Below are positions 52,817 to 61,424 of a DNA stretch of 64,000 bases, one piece after another (the stretch's first letter is position 1; every line of letters begins with the position of its first letter). Location of the stretch: contig DIYJ01000018.1 of assembly GCA_002428995.1 (NCBI GenBank), positions 310,001 to 374,000 on the forward strand, read 5' to 3'. Below the pieces are notes generated by a model that did not search any database, was not told the DNA's origin, and worked only from the letters and a program-made list of their open reading frames with translations. This stretch comes from Flavobacteriales bacterium UBA6057. GTDB taxonomy: Bacteria; Bacteroidota; Bacteroidia; Flavobacteriales_G; Salibacteraceae. The translations under genes and the position numbers were made by a program.

Positions 52817-54208
52817 CTAGAACTGGAAATAGATGAACTGGTTCTGATTATCGAGACCCAGCAGAAAGATGATCAATAGGGCAGCTCCGACAAAGAGGGT
52901 GTTGTAGCGAAACTGTAGTGTCTTGTTAAAGGTGACCGTAACCAGAAGGAGTAGGCTTAAGAAAATGCCCAAGAGCATTTCCGTTTGGTAGGCCGATCGC
53001 AATTCTCCCAGGTTGAATCGAAAGTCTGTGAAGATGTGAGCGATGATCTTAAGAGCCGAGCTGAACTCGTTTCTGAAGAACAAGCCTGTAAAGGCCAGTA
53101 GGGCAAAATTCCAGGTTACAAACACATACTTTCCCAGCTTGCTCTTGTTGAATGGCTGAAACAGCTTGATTTTCTTGTAGTAGCGCTGCAACAGAATCAC
53201 TACACCATGGATCAAACCGAATACGATGAAATTCCAGCTTGCACCGTGCCAGAAGCCTACCAGCACCATGATGAAAACACCATAGAAGTTGGAGAATTTC
53301 GGATTCCCGAAAAGCAGCGGTTTGAAGATGTAATCTCCGATCCAGGAGGTGAGTGAAATGTGCCATTTGCTCCAAAACTCGCTCAGCGATGTCGCCCAGA
53401 AAGGCCGGTTGAAGTTTTCCATCAGCCGCACACCCATCAGGCGGGCGGTGCCAATGGCGATGTCGGTATAGCCTGAGAAATCTGCAAAGAGCTGGACGGC
53501 AAACAGAAAGGAGGTGATCGCATAGAGCATACCTGATCCGTGGACCGGATAGGAATACATCTGATCGCAGAAAACCCCGATGTTGTCTGCCACTACCACT
53601 TTCTTGAAGAAACCCAGCAGGATTTTGTGGATGCCGTATCGAAAGTCTTCGTTCTCTACTTTCTGTTCTTCTTTCAGCTGCGGAATCAATCGCGTAGATC
53701 GCTCGATCGGACCGGCCACCAACTGAGGGAAGTAGGTAACATAGAGCGCGAAGAACCCCAAGTGTCGTTCCGCTTTGGCCTTGCCCTTGTACACATCGAT
53801 GGTGTAGCTCAGTGTCTGGAACGTGTAGAACGAGATTCCCATGGGCAACAGGATGTTGAGTGCCGGAGAGTCATAAAAAACATTGAAGTTGGAGAGGAAC
53901 ACCTCCGTGTTGTAAGCGAAAAAAGCAAAGTACTTGAAGGTGAATAGCATGCCCAGGTTCCCGCTGAGGCTGAGCCACAGCCATCGCTTCTTGATTCGTT
54001 TGTCTGGTGCTTCCTCCATTTTGATGGCTGCGAAATAGTCCAGCACGGTGGAAAAGAGGATGAGGACTACATACTCCACACGCCAGCACATGTAGAAATA
54101 ATAGCTCGCAGCGAGCAGCAACATCCAACGATGCTTGTGTTTTACGCTGTAAAACGCCACTACAATCAGCGGCAAAAACCACAGGAAGTTGAAGGAGTTA
54201 AACAGCAT
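52817..54208 (-). CDS. MBOAT-family polysaccharide O-acyltransferase
   Basis: The protein has 463 residues with many membrane segments from the first residues on (FNFLWFLPLIVVAFYSV). Family features are LPMGISFYTFQTLSYTID, YFPQLVAGPIERS, and GFWHGASWNFIVFGLIHG with the essential His of the membrane-bound O-acyltransferase fold. It is close to the AlgI/DltB type that moves acyl groups across the membrane. The ATG at 54208 is preferred; an upstream start would add a charged, soluble extension. It overlaps the glycosyltransferase gene by 11 bp and is 2 bp from the SGNH-like gene. The likely job is acetylation of the exopolysaccharide made by this region. Confidence 0.9.
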   Translation of the reverse strand: MLFNSFNFLWFLPLIVVAFYSVKHKHRWMLLLAASYYFYMCWRVEYVVLILFSTVLDYFAAIKMEEAPDKRIKKRWLWLSLSGNLGMLFTFKYFAFFAYNTEVFLSNFNVFYDSPALNILLPMGISFYTFQTLSYTIDVYKGKAKAERHLGFFALYVTYFPQLVAGPIERSTRLIPQLKEEQKVENEDFRYGIHKILLGFFKKVVVADNIGVFCDQMYSYPVHGSGMLYAITSFLFAVQLFADFSGYTDIAIGTARLMGVRLMENFNRPFWATSLSEFWSKWHISLTSWIGDYIFKPLLFGNPKFSNFYGVFIMVLVGFWHGASWNFIVFGLIHGVVILLQRYYKKIKLFQPFNKSKLGKYVFVTWNFALLAFTGLFFRNEFSSALKIIAHIFTDFRFNLGELRSAYQTEMLLGIFLSLLLLVTVTFNKTLQFRYNTLFVGAALLIIFLLGLDNQNQFIYFQF

Positions 54209-55421
54209 GATCTTCTGTCTTTTCTTGGGGTGATACTTTGAGGATTTCCTGCCAATGAGCCTCCAGCATGGGCTCCCAGCGGTAGCGTTCCGCAGCAAGT
54301 TTGCGTGAGTGCTCGCTCAGCGTCTTCCACAGCGCTTCATCATGGATGAGTCGGCTGATCTTTTCGCACCATTCACCTGGAGTGTTGGCCACGGATACAT
54401 GCACGTCATGCTGCAGATCCAGACTTTCAGTGCCTATCTCGGATGAAACCGTGGGCATGCCTCGGTACATGGCATCGAGCATTTTCACTTTGATGCCACT
54501 GCCAAATCTTACGGGATTGATCATGACACGGCATTGGGTGAAATAATCATTCAAGTCTTCGATGAAGCCTGTGAACACAATGCGTGTATGCTTCTTGGCC
54601 AGTCGTTTCAGTTCAAGAGGTGGCCTCTTGCCAATGATGTAAAACACCAGTTTCGGCTCTATGCGAAGTAGCTTCGGCCAAACGTTTTTGATGAACCATG
54701 TGAGGCCATCAAGATTGGCGTGCCAGCTCAGGGTACCAAAGAAGAAAATAGCATTGCGACTCTTCTCAAACTGCAATTCAGGAAGATTCAGGAAGGCTTG
54801 ATTCCCCAAGTGGTAGGTGGACTTGAAGGTAACCTTGTGATTCTGGGGAAGCAGTTTGTTCAGCGCTTTAATATCATCCGGGGCGGCCAATACGGTTTGT
54901 GCTTTTTGGCAGGCTTCGGTTTCCGCCTTTTGAATGCGTTTCGCCTCCAGCAAGCCAGCCAGTTTTTTGAAAGGATTGATGAGCAGTTCAGAGTAACGAC
55001 TCCATATCAAGTGCTCAGCATTGTGCGTGTGCAGCACCACAGGCGTTGAACAAGACGATGGCACGTACTGCGCCATTTCATAATGATCGATGAGGATTAC
55101 ATCCGCTTGGTGCATGTGATGGAGGATGAGCGCTTCCAGATCAGCGCTGTAGTTGCGCCATTCGTTCAGCGTTTTTCCGTGCTTATAGCTCTGGAAAAGC
55201 TGTCGCGCAGAGCGCTCCTTGTTTATCGGAATACCCACTACCTCATTGGTCTGAATATCTTCCTTGAAATCTTTGATGAAAGCTTCATCGCGGCCTTTCA
55301 AGGCGCAAACGACTGTCAACTCACAGCGGGATGCGAGGTGCTCGGCAAGCCGATAGCTCTTGATCACTCCACCGCTGTGTGCCGGGTAGGGGAGCTGCGT
55401 GGTAAGGAAAAGCACTCTCAT
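54198..55421 (-). CDS. Glycosyltransferase family 4-like enzyme
   Basis: The protein has 407 residues of GT-B fold. The N-terminal acceptor domain opens with RVLFLTTQLPYPAHSGGVIK. The C-terminal donor domain shows FFGTLSWHANLDGL, VFTGFIEDL, and the GSGIKVKMLDAMYRGMPTV segment that is typical of GT4 enzymes of exopolysaccharide clusters. It should add a sugar from a nucleotide donor to the lipid-linked repeat unit at the cytoplasmic face. It is 2 bp from the Wzz/Wzc-like gene and overlaps the MBOAT gene by 11 bp. The sugar specificity cannot be read from sequence. Confidence 0.9.
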   Translation of the reverse strand: MRVLFLTTQLPYPAHSGGVIKSYRLAEHLASRCELTVVCALKGRDEAFIKDFKEDIQTNEVVGIPINKERSARQLFQSYKHGKTLNEWRNYSADLEALILHHMHQADVILIDHYEMAQYVPSSCSTPVVLHTHNAEHLIWSRYSELLINPFKKLAGLLEAKRIQKAETEACQKAQTVLAAPDDIKALNKLLPQNHKVTFKSTYHLGNQAFLNLPELQFEKSRNAIFFFGTLSWHANLDGLTWFIKNVWPKLLRIEPKLVFYIIGKRPPLELKRLAKKHTRIVFTGFIEDLNDYFTQCRVMINPVRFGSGIKVKMLDAMYRGMPTVSSEIGTESLDLQHDVHVSVANTPGEWCEKISRLIHDEALWKTLSEHSRKLAAERYRWEPMLEAHWQEILKVSPQEKTEDHAV

Positions 55422-55423
55422 GA

Positions 55424-57757
55424 TCAGATTCTTACAAAGAGCATTTGCATCGCTTTTCCAAGACTCAGAGATTCATACCGGAACAGATTCTTGGCTTCTC
55501 TGAGGTTCAGTTTCGCAGGCGGAGTCTGAGCAACGATGATCCTTTGACGTTCCACTTCGAAGGATCCTGTCTGTAATGCCCGGAAAGCTTCGGCACTTGA
55601 GCTTCCGAAACGCAAGAGCAACAAAGCCTCTGAACCGAGCTGCGAGAGTGCCGCAGCGTCTGGGTTGATCTCCATGTCCGGCAACTGAACAATAACCAGC
55701 TGGAAGGCCGAGCTAAAGGCTTGAAATAGCGCTTTATCGTCTGCGGATACCCGGTCTTCGAGCGACCAGCTTAAATCGAGGCTGGCAACGGTGTCCAGAG
55801 CATCGTGTTCGCTGTGTGCAAGATTGGGTTCATGCCCCGCGCGGAGCGATTGCAGGAATTCGGAATAACCACTGTATGAGGCATCTGCACCTGCATGAAT
55901 CCGAACAATCAGTGTTTTCACGCCCATCCGTTTCAGGGGAAGGCTCAGAAGGTTAACCTGCTGATGCGCAAGGCGATCATGACCCCAATGAAGAGTAGAA
56001 ACGATGACTGCTTCTTGTCCTTGCTGTTGCTCCAAGACATCCATGAGCAAGGCCTTTGCATCGCGAATTGCTGTAGAGCCATTTTGATGCTGAGCCGAAG
56101 CATTTCCATTCAGGTTGGTGATGGCCATTGGATAAATCTGCGACTGAGGATGTTCGATGAGCGGAAGAAGCTCATCATGATCTTTGATCGAGTGTCCAGT
56201 GAGGGTGATTACAAATAGATAGATGAACGGACTCATCACGGTGAGAAGCACTAAGAAGATGAGGATCAACACCGGATCGGGAAACTTCGGATCCACAGAA
56301 GTGTCGTGTGCTTCTTCCACCACCCGAACATCTGCCGCCAGCGATGCGATGGCGATTTCGACTTCCATTTTGCGCTGGTTGAGAGCTTTGTAGTTTAAGT
56401 CCAAAGCGTTGAATGCGCGATCCTTTCGCAGTAGCTCCATTTGCTCAAAGGGTAGGGAAGAGGAGCGCTTCTTGAGGCTTGATAGCTGCGACTGAATGTT
56501 CTCAATCAGAATGCTGTTGCTGAGTCTGAAGCCTTTCACTGTTTCGCGAATCACCTGAGCCTTTGCTTCAATCTGTGTTTCTGTGTGATCGAAGGCGGGA
56601 TGGCCGGTGCGGTTCTCACTCACCAGGGTGGCTTGCGTAATCAGCAGGTTGTTGTATTCGGCCACCAGTTGATTCAAGGCCGGATCGGAGATTCCATAGG
56701 CGCTTGGTGCGACAAGACTGGGACGTGTTTCGCCTGAAGCATCCACGCCTTTTTCCAGGTATCCCATGTGTTTGTCACGGGCACGCAGCTCAATCAGCTG
56801 GTTGTCCAATTGACTGATTTCTTCCAGCAGCAGGCGGCCCTGTTCCTCGGTGCTGTTGATCTCGGTGCTGGACTTGTATTGTTCTATTTCTCCTTCCTGG
56901 CGAGCAAGCTGTTGCCCAATTTCGCTCATCTGCTGCTCGATGGTGCTCCTGGTTGCCCGGAGGATGCCTCTTCGCTCCTCCAGCTTTTCGGCTACAAACA
57001 GATTTGCAAGTGTTTCCAGAATGTCGTTTGCCTTTCCGGCAGGAGCTTCGGTGAGGGTGACCTTAAAAATGCTGGCTTCAAGTTCCACCGACTCTACGTC
57101 CAGGTCTTCCGCCAGATCGAGCGCCAATTCAGTGGTGTTGACCAATTCAAATCCGTAGGTCACATCTTCCTCGATGGGGTTACTGTCGTTTCGCAGAATC
57201 CGAACCGTGGAACCTCCCAGTTGGATTGCTTCACCATAGCTGGCCTCGAGCTCTAGTTCGATCGCAGTCTCGTCCGGACCGTATTCATCGGAAACGGAAA
57301 GTAGGAATCGGTCACCGTCAAGTGGCTTCACGTAAATGGCCACTTCGTAGGGAATCAGGTGCTTCGCTCCCCAATCAGCCACCTGAACATGTATGGGAGA
57401 TTGGCGATAGATTTCGGTATCCATTAAGAAACCTTGCTCCAGATACTTGACGCCAAGGTTGAGCTCTTCCACGGTTCTCAATACCAATGAAAACTCCTTG
57501 ATGCGCACACCTTCGTTTACTACGTGGGAGCGCTCGGGCTCGTTGAAACGCTGTTCGCCCAGTATCCATCGCTGGGGGTCGTCCATTCGGTAGGGCTCTT
57601 CCACCACCACCGAGACCGTAGACTCGAAAAATACAGGTGATAGAGTGACAACGAAGAGTGCAAGTAAAGACCAAAGAATGGCACTTACGATGATGACGGG
57701 CCACGTTCTTAGCAGCCGGTCGATCAGCTTTTTGATGACAATGAGTTCGCTGTTCAT
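55424..57757 (-). CDS. Wzz/Wzc-like polysaccharide co-polymerase with degenerate kinase domain
   Basis: The protein has 777 residues. A Wzz-type N-terminal region has a first membrane segment (about 17-40). A long periplasmic part with coiled coils (about 270-430) follows, then a second membrane segment (about 497-520) and a C-terminal cytoplasmic domain (about 560-777). The C-terminal part aligns in layout with BY-kinase (Wzc/CapB) domains, but the Walker A loop is replaced by STLHWGHDRLAHQ, and the Walker A-prime Asp-rich strand by LIVRIHAGA. There is no C-terminal tyrosine cluster. It is probably a chain-length regulator without ATPase or kinase activity. It overlaps the wza-like gene by 4 bp. 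Confidence 0.85.
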   Translation of the reverse strand: MNSELIVIKKLIDRLLRTWPVIIVSAILWSLLALFVVTLSPVFFESTVSVVVEEPYRMDDPQRWILGEQRFNEPERSHVVNEGVRIKEFSLVLRTVEELNLGVKYLEQGFLMDTEIYRQSPIHVQVADWGAKHLIPYEVAIYVKPLDGDRFLLSVSDEYGPDETAIELELEASYGEAIQLGGSTVRILRNDSNPIEEDVTYGFELVNTTELALDLAEDLDVESVELEASIFKVTLTEAPAGKANDILETLANLFVAEKLEERRGILRATRSTIEQQMSEIGQQLARQEGEIEQYKSSTEINSTEEQGRLLLEEISQLDNQLIELRARDKHMGYLEKGVDASGETRPSLVAPSAYGISDPALNQLVAEYNNLLITQATLVSENRTGHPAFDHTETQIEAKAQVIRETVKGFRLSNSILIENIQSQLSSLKKRSSSLPFEQMELLRKDRAFNALDLNYKALNQRKMEVEIAIASLAADVRVVEEAHDTSVDPKFPDPVLILIFLVLLTVMSPFIYLFVITLTGHSIKDHDELLPLIEHPQSQIYPMAITNLNGNASAQHQNGSTAIRDAKALLMDVLEQQQGQEAVIVSTLHWGHDRLAHQQVNLLSLPLKRMGVKTLIVRIHAGADASYSGYSEFLQSLRAGHEPNLAHSEHDALDTVASLDLSWSLEDRVSADDKALFQAFSSAFQLVIVQLPDMEINPDAAALSQLGSEALLLLRFGSSSAEAFRALQTGSFEVERQRIIVAQTPPAKLNLREAKNLFRYESLSLGKAMQMLFVRI

Positions 57758-58539
57758 GATTGAAGTCTGGAAATGGCTATAAGAAGGGTGGCAACGGAAA
57801 GCACGACACCCAGGCCGCGGAAAACCTCCTGCGATTCCTGGAGCGTGAATTGCTTTCGCTTCAATGGTTTGAGGTAAATCACGTCTCCGGGGAGCGTGTG
57901 GTAATTGGTTTGTGAGAGCAGTAACTCATCAGAGAGGTCCACGAAGTACACATCCGTAGAATCGCCTCGGGTGCGGATCACTTTTACACTTTCCAGGTCC
58001 GCCATGTTGGTGCTTCCTCCAGCCAGACCGATCACATCAAACAGTCCGTTGCTACATCGACTCATAGGGTAGGTGCCGGGCCTGGCCACTTCTCCAAGCA
58101 CGGTCACCTCCGTATTCATCATGTTCACTTTTACGGATGGTTGGGCATATACATTCTCGGAAGCCTTTTCGATGGCGCGCTCCGCTTCCCGGATGGTCAT
58201 CCCACCAATGTTCACTTCACCGATGATCGATAGGTGAATCGTTCCTTCCTCGCTCACTTCGTAGCCATCAGGATTGACATCGGCACCGGGTCGGCTGTAG
58301 TTATCGATCGAAGCTTGCTGGTAGTTTTTGTTGAGCAGATCTACATGCGTGATTCTCACGGCCACCTCGTCACCGGGAACGAGCCGGCAATGGGGTTGTT
58401 GGTTGGGAAGGCGATGGACATACTCCTGGTCCTGTGGTTTTTTCAGGGTCTTGTCTTGTGCAATCACCAGTTTTTTGTTGGGGACGCAACTGGACAATAA
58501 GAGACCGATCATGACACATGCCATGCAAAGAATTTTCAT
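57754..58539 (-). CDS. Wza-like polysaccharide export lipoprotein
   Basis: The protein has 261 residues with a lipobox (LLSSC) near residue 18. The poly-export domain starts at HCRLVPGDEVAVRI and contains SEEGTIHLSIIGEVNIGG. A SLBB-type domain follows (VTVLGEVARPGTYPM), and the C-terminus is a hydrophobic helix (GLGVVLSVATLLIAI) like the outer-membrane helix of Wza. It forms the export pore for surface polysaccharide with the co-polymerase encoded directly downstream. The ATG at 58539 is used; a TTG two codons upstream is possible. It is the first gene of a five-gene operon, and a CACGCATCC motif lies about 75 bp upstream. Confidence 0.92.
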   Translation of the reverse strand: MKILCMACVMIGLLLSSCVPNKKLVIAQDKTLKKPQDQEYVHRLPNQQPHCRLVPGDEVAVRITHVDLLNKNYQQASIDNYSRPGADVNPDGYEVSEEGTIHLSIIGEVNIGGMTIREAERAIEKASENVYAQPSVKVNMMNTEVTVLGEVARPGTYPMSRCSNGLFDVIGLAGGSTNMADLESVKVIRTRGDSTDVYFVDLSDELLLSQTNYHTLPGDVIYLKPLKRKQFTLQESQEVFRGLGVVLSVATLLIAISRLQS

Positions 58540-58614
58540 AAACAAATGAGTTGTAAGAGCTGGTTTGAGCAGTACTTGGTTGTATGCTTATGGAGAAACC
58601 AAAAGCTCAAAAAA

Positions 58615-58624
58615 GGATGCGTGA
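58615..58624 (-). promoter_or_regulatory. CACGCATCC motif upstream of the wza operon
   Basis: On the minus strand this reads T-rich tract, then TCACGCATCC, then TTTTTT, ending about 75 nt before the wza start. The same nonamer in the same orientation to its gene occurs upstream of the sigma operon and of the initiating transferase. Confidence 0.55.
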
Positions 58625-58647
58625 AGGCGAAAAAAAAGTTCAGCGAA

Positions 58648-59106
58648 TCAGCGATAGCACGAGTCGAGGTCCAGCATGACAGGAACGAAGCTGCTGAATC
58701 CTGAAGAGTCTATTCCAATGAGTATTGTGCCTAACCAGTCCGTATGCAAATCGGAAATGGTTGGATCTATTTGCAGGTTAGTGTTACTGCTATCCGACCA
58801 TGCATGGAATACGGCAGATGATGCTGAACTGATCACTGTGAGGTCTATGGTGTCGCAAGCGCAACCTTCCAGGAAGATGATGGGCATGTTTTGACTCTGA
58901 AAGTTGATAGAATCCAGGTCTATCTGAAAGTTCCTCTTTCGACAGGTATACCGAGAAGTATCTTCCGTGTTAGTGTCTACCACCTGAACATTGGAATCAG
59001 GTATAAAATCCTGATGAAGCGGTTCTTCAATCAAGGCATCTTTTTCACAGGCGATTCCAATGAACAGCACCACCGCCAAGGGAAACATGTAGGCGAGGAC
59101 TTTCAT
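58648..59106 (-). CDS. Small lipoprotein, paralog of its upstream neighbour
   Basis: The protein has 152 residues with a lipobox (FIGIAC) and a mature start EKDALIEEPL. It is clearly related to the preceding gene product (KKDGLIEEPL), with shared landmarks: a Tyr-x-Cys-Arg motif near the middle, an isoleucine/aspartate strand, a Cys-x-Cys-Asp pair (GCACDTIDL), a tryptophan before LGTI, and a Cys near the end. Five conserved cysteines suggest a disulfide-containing fold. It is the last gene of the ECF sigma operon. Function unknown; a partner or signal-sensing accessory of the anti-sigma protein is possible. Confidence 0.7.
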   Translation of the reverse strand: MKVLAYMFPLAVVLFIGIACEKDALIEEPLHQDFIPDSNVQVVDTNTEDTSRYTCRKRNFQIDLDSINFQSQNMPIIFLEGCACDTIDLTVISSASSAVFHAWSDSSNTNLQIDPTISDLHTDWLGTILIGIDSSGFSSFVPVMLDLDSCYR

Positions 59107-59107
59107 T

Positions 59108-59581
59108 TTAGTCGCCAGGTTCGCACTTATCGAAGTCTATCACCAGCGGTAATGTGATCACCGGCAATCCACCACCATCGTCCATCCATAATTCACCAAC
59201 CCACTGGCTGGTAATTCCTTCAAGTTCGTTACCAAAAATGATGAGCTCCGTTTCCTGGTTTATCCACTGGAAGCCAAAGAATGGAAAGCTTTGAACCCTT
59301 CCTTCGATGGTCAGGGTGTCACATTCGCATGCATCAATGATAATCACCGTTGTAGGATTCGGCAGACTCACGATTGAATCTATGTCGATCACCTTGGTTC
59401 GTCTTCGACACTCATACTCCGGCTCTGGCAGCGGAACCATGCTCGTGTCTGTAGTATCTGCGGTATCCGCTGTGGGTGGATCTATGCTCAGCGGTTCCTC
59501 GATCAGCCCATCTTTCTTACAGCCTAGCTGAAGAAGGACGGCAAAACCGGCAACAAGAAGGAAGAGGCTACTTTTTCGCAT
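59108..59581 (-). CDS. Small lipoprotein, tandem paralog in the ECF operon
   Basis: The protein has 157 residues with a lipobox (LLQLGC), an acidic Thr/Asp/Pro-rich linker, and a C-terminal domain carrying YECRRR, DACECDTLTIEG and a final DFDKCEP. It is homologous to the next gene product. It overlaps the anti-sigma-like barrel gene by 14 bp, so it is co-translated with it. No known family was recognised. Confidence 0.72.
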   Translation of the reverse strand: MRKSSLFLLVAGFAVLLQLGCKKDGLIEEPLSIDPPTADTADTTDTSMVPLPEPEYECRRRTKVIDIDSIVSLPNPTTVIIIDACECDTLTIEGRVQSFPFFGFQWINQETELIIFGNELEGITSQWVGELWMDDGGGLPVITLPLVIDFDKCEPGD

Positions 59582-61424
59582 TCTTTCCGAAATAATAGTT
59601 TACACCAATTCCAAGCCCGAGCGTGTTCCACTTGGGGTTCAGAGGAATGTTGTTGAATCCACTAGGATTCAAAACGGGACGCAGGGCGTAGCGGAAGCTC
59701 GGCTCAGCATAGAGTCTGAACTGCGGAGTAATGTTGTATTCCAGTCCCGCTCCAAAAGCAATGGCAGGGTTGAGGGTCTGTATGCTTGGTTCTACAGTGT
59801 ATTGCACCTCATTGGCAATGTCTCTGTAGAGGTAGCTGCTGTTGTTGGACGGGAAGTTGTAGCTCAGGTGTATCCCCGCTTTTGCATACCACCCGAAGGA
59901 GGCGTTGTTCTTCCTCAGAACGATAGAAATCGGGATTTCCAGGAATTGACCGGAAAGGTCGTACTCAGCAATGCCCACCAGGTTCCCATTGTCATCGGAA
60001 AGCTCGATCTCTCCTGTGATTGCAGACTTCTGCGAGAAGAGCACACCTGACTCGATCCACAAGTGTGGGTAGAAGTTATAAGCGCCTCTCAGTCCGGCCG
60101 TAAACTGAAGCTGGCTGGAGTTGAGTTGAACGTTATACTTCGAGTTGGTCAGGTTCTGGAGTTCCAATTGATCTACATTGTAGCTACTGCGATCGAAGGA
60201 GACATAAGGTGAAATGATCCACTTAGGCTCCGCAGAAGGAACAAAATCGTATTCGGTGGGAGGCTTTAGCGCCAATCCTGAAGCAGTGTCAGAGCCGAGC
60301 AACGTAAGCGATGGCATCTGATTCATGGTGAAGCGCGCAGCAGAAGAATTGACAACCGCCATTTCCGGATTTGCATTCGCGACTGGCATTGCTGGCTGAG
60401 CTACCACGGGTGCGGCTGCAGAAACTCCCGATGCATCCACCATTTGAGTTGCAGCATTCTCGGTGTTCACGGTACCAGAAGCTTCAGGCATGTTGTTGAC
60501 CTCTGTCGCTGGAGCAGAAGAACTCTCTTCATTTAAAGCCACAGCATCGACCGCGCCCTCGAGCGGAGGTGTTGCAGCGTTTGGCTGCTTTTGTTCGGGA
60601 CTCTCAAGGCTTGGTTCATCACTCGGTACCGAGTTCACAGAGGAAGCTGCTAACTTCTCTGAGGGCAGATCACTTGAACCATCGGCAATACTCCCTTGAG
60701 GTTCCACTGCGCCCGCGACTGCGTTCGTTTCACTGCTTGCAGCGGCATCTTGTTCCATGCGCTCTGAAGCCTCGTTAGCAGCGGGCTGGTTGGGTGCAGA
60801 TGATGCCATTGCATTCTCGTTTGTGGCACCGGCAATGGCTGCTTCAGTAACTCCGGTTTCAGCAGCGGATGATTTGATGTTCACACCAGCAGTTGCGGTG
60901 GATGCAGTTGTTTGATCCGCTGCGGTGTTCATTTCTGTTGAGGTTGCTCCGGAAAGCTCCACGGCATCGGATGAAGTCATATCCATCTGATCCTGAGCCA
61001 CCTCGTTTTCAGTTTCGTCCAATACGATCACTTCGTCCTCCAGTGAAATGACATCCGTGTTGTTTTGATCAGGAGCAGCTTCTTCCATGCTGATCTCCGT
61101 TGGTTCGTCCTGAAGCACTACATAAGTAGAAGTACCAACAGCGGCTGTGATGCTGGTTGCTACAATGGCCTTCACCACGAGCTTGGCTCCCAGCACTTTT
61201 GCCAGACCTGCTTTTGCAGCCGCTCCAACACCACCGGATCCGCCAGCGCCTCCGGCCCCCGCAGATCCAGCTCCTGTGCCAGCTCCAGCACCCGTTTTGA
61301 TCAGCGCAGATTCCTTGAGCATGGAGCTCATACCCGCCCAATCTGGAGGAGGGGGAGGGGATCCGGCTGCCTGATCCGAAGCCTCTCGAAAGAGGTCTTC
61401 TATGTTCTTTAGATCATCAGACAT
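59568..61424 (-). CDS. Dual-membrane-spanning anti-sigma-like protein (cytoplasmic N-terminus, inner-membrane helix, outer-membrane barrel)
   Basis: The protein has 618 residues. Residues 1-40 are a cytoplasmic segment with PPPPPDWAGM, similar to short anti-sigma N-termini in Bacteroidota. A Gly/Ala-rich stretch (44-70) and one membrane helix (about 83-104) follow. Then comes a long low-complexity linker rich in Glu, Ser, Ala, Thr and Asn (about 105-385), and a PorT/OmpW-like eight-stranded barrel (about 395-618) that ends LGIGVNYYFGKNAKK. There is no cleavable signal peptide. This matches the architecture of the Dma family described in Bacteroides thetaiotaomicron. The start overlaps the ECF sigma gene by 8 bp, supporting a sigma/anti-sigma pair. 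Confidence 0.82.
   Translation of the reverse strand: MSDDLKNIEDLFREASDQAAGSPPPPPDWAGMSSMLKESALIKTGAGAGTGAGSAGAGGAGGSGGVGAAAKAGLAKVLGAKLVVKAIVATSITAAVGTSTYVVLQDEPTEISMEEAAPDQNNTDVISLEDEVIVLDETENEVAQDQMDMTSSDAVELSGATSTEMNTAADQTTASTATAGVNIKSSAAETGVTEAAIAGATNENAMASSAPNQPAANEASERMEQDAAASSETNAVAGAVEPQGSIADGSSDLPSEKLAASSVNSVPSDEPSLESPEQKQPNAATPPLEGAVDAVALNEESSSAPATEVNNMPEASGTVNTENAATQMVDASGVSAAAPVVAQPAMPVANANPEMAVVNSSAARFTMNQMPSLTLLGSDTASGLALKPPTEYDFVPSAEPKWIISPYVSFDRSSYNVDQLELQNLTNSKYNVQLNSSQLQFTAGLRGAYNFYPHLWIESGVLFSQKSAITGEIELSDDNGNLVGIAEYDLSGQFLEIPISIVLRKNNASFGWYAKAGIHLSYNFPSNNSSYLYRDIANEVQYTVEPSIQTLNPAIAFGAGLEYNITPQFRLYAEPSFRYALRPVLNPSGFNNIPLNPKWNTLGLGIGVNYYFGKNAKK

Noticed and set aside
54209..54298. 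30-residue N-terminal extension of the MBOAT protein
   Set aside because: The extension is charged and lies inside the glycosyltransferase gene; the ATG at 54208 begins directly with the usual first membrane helix of MBOAT proteins.
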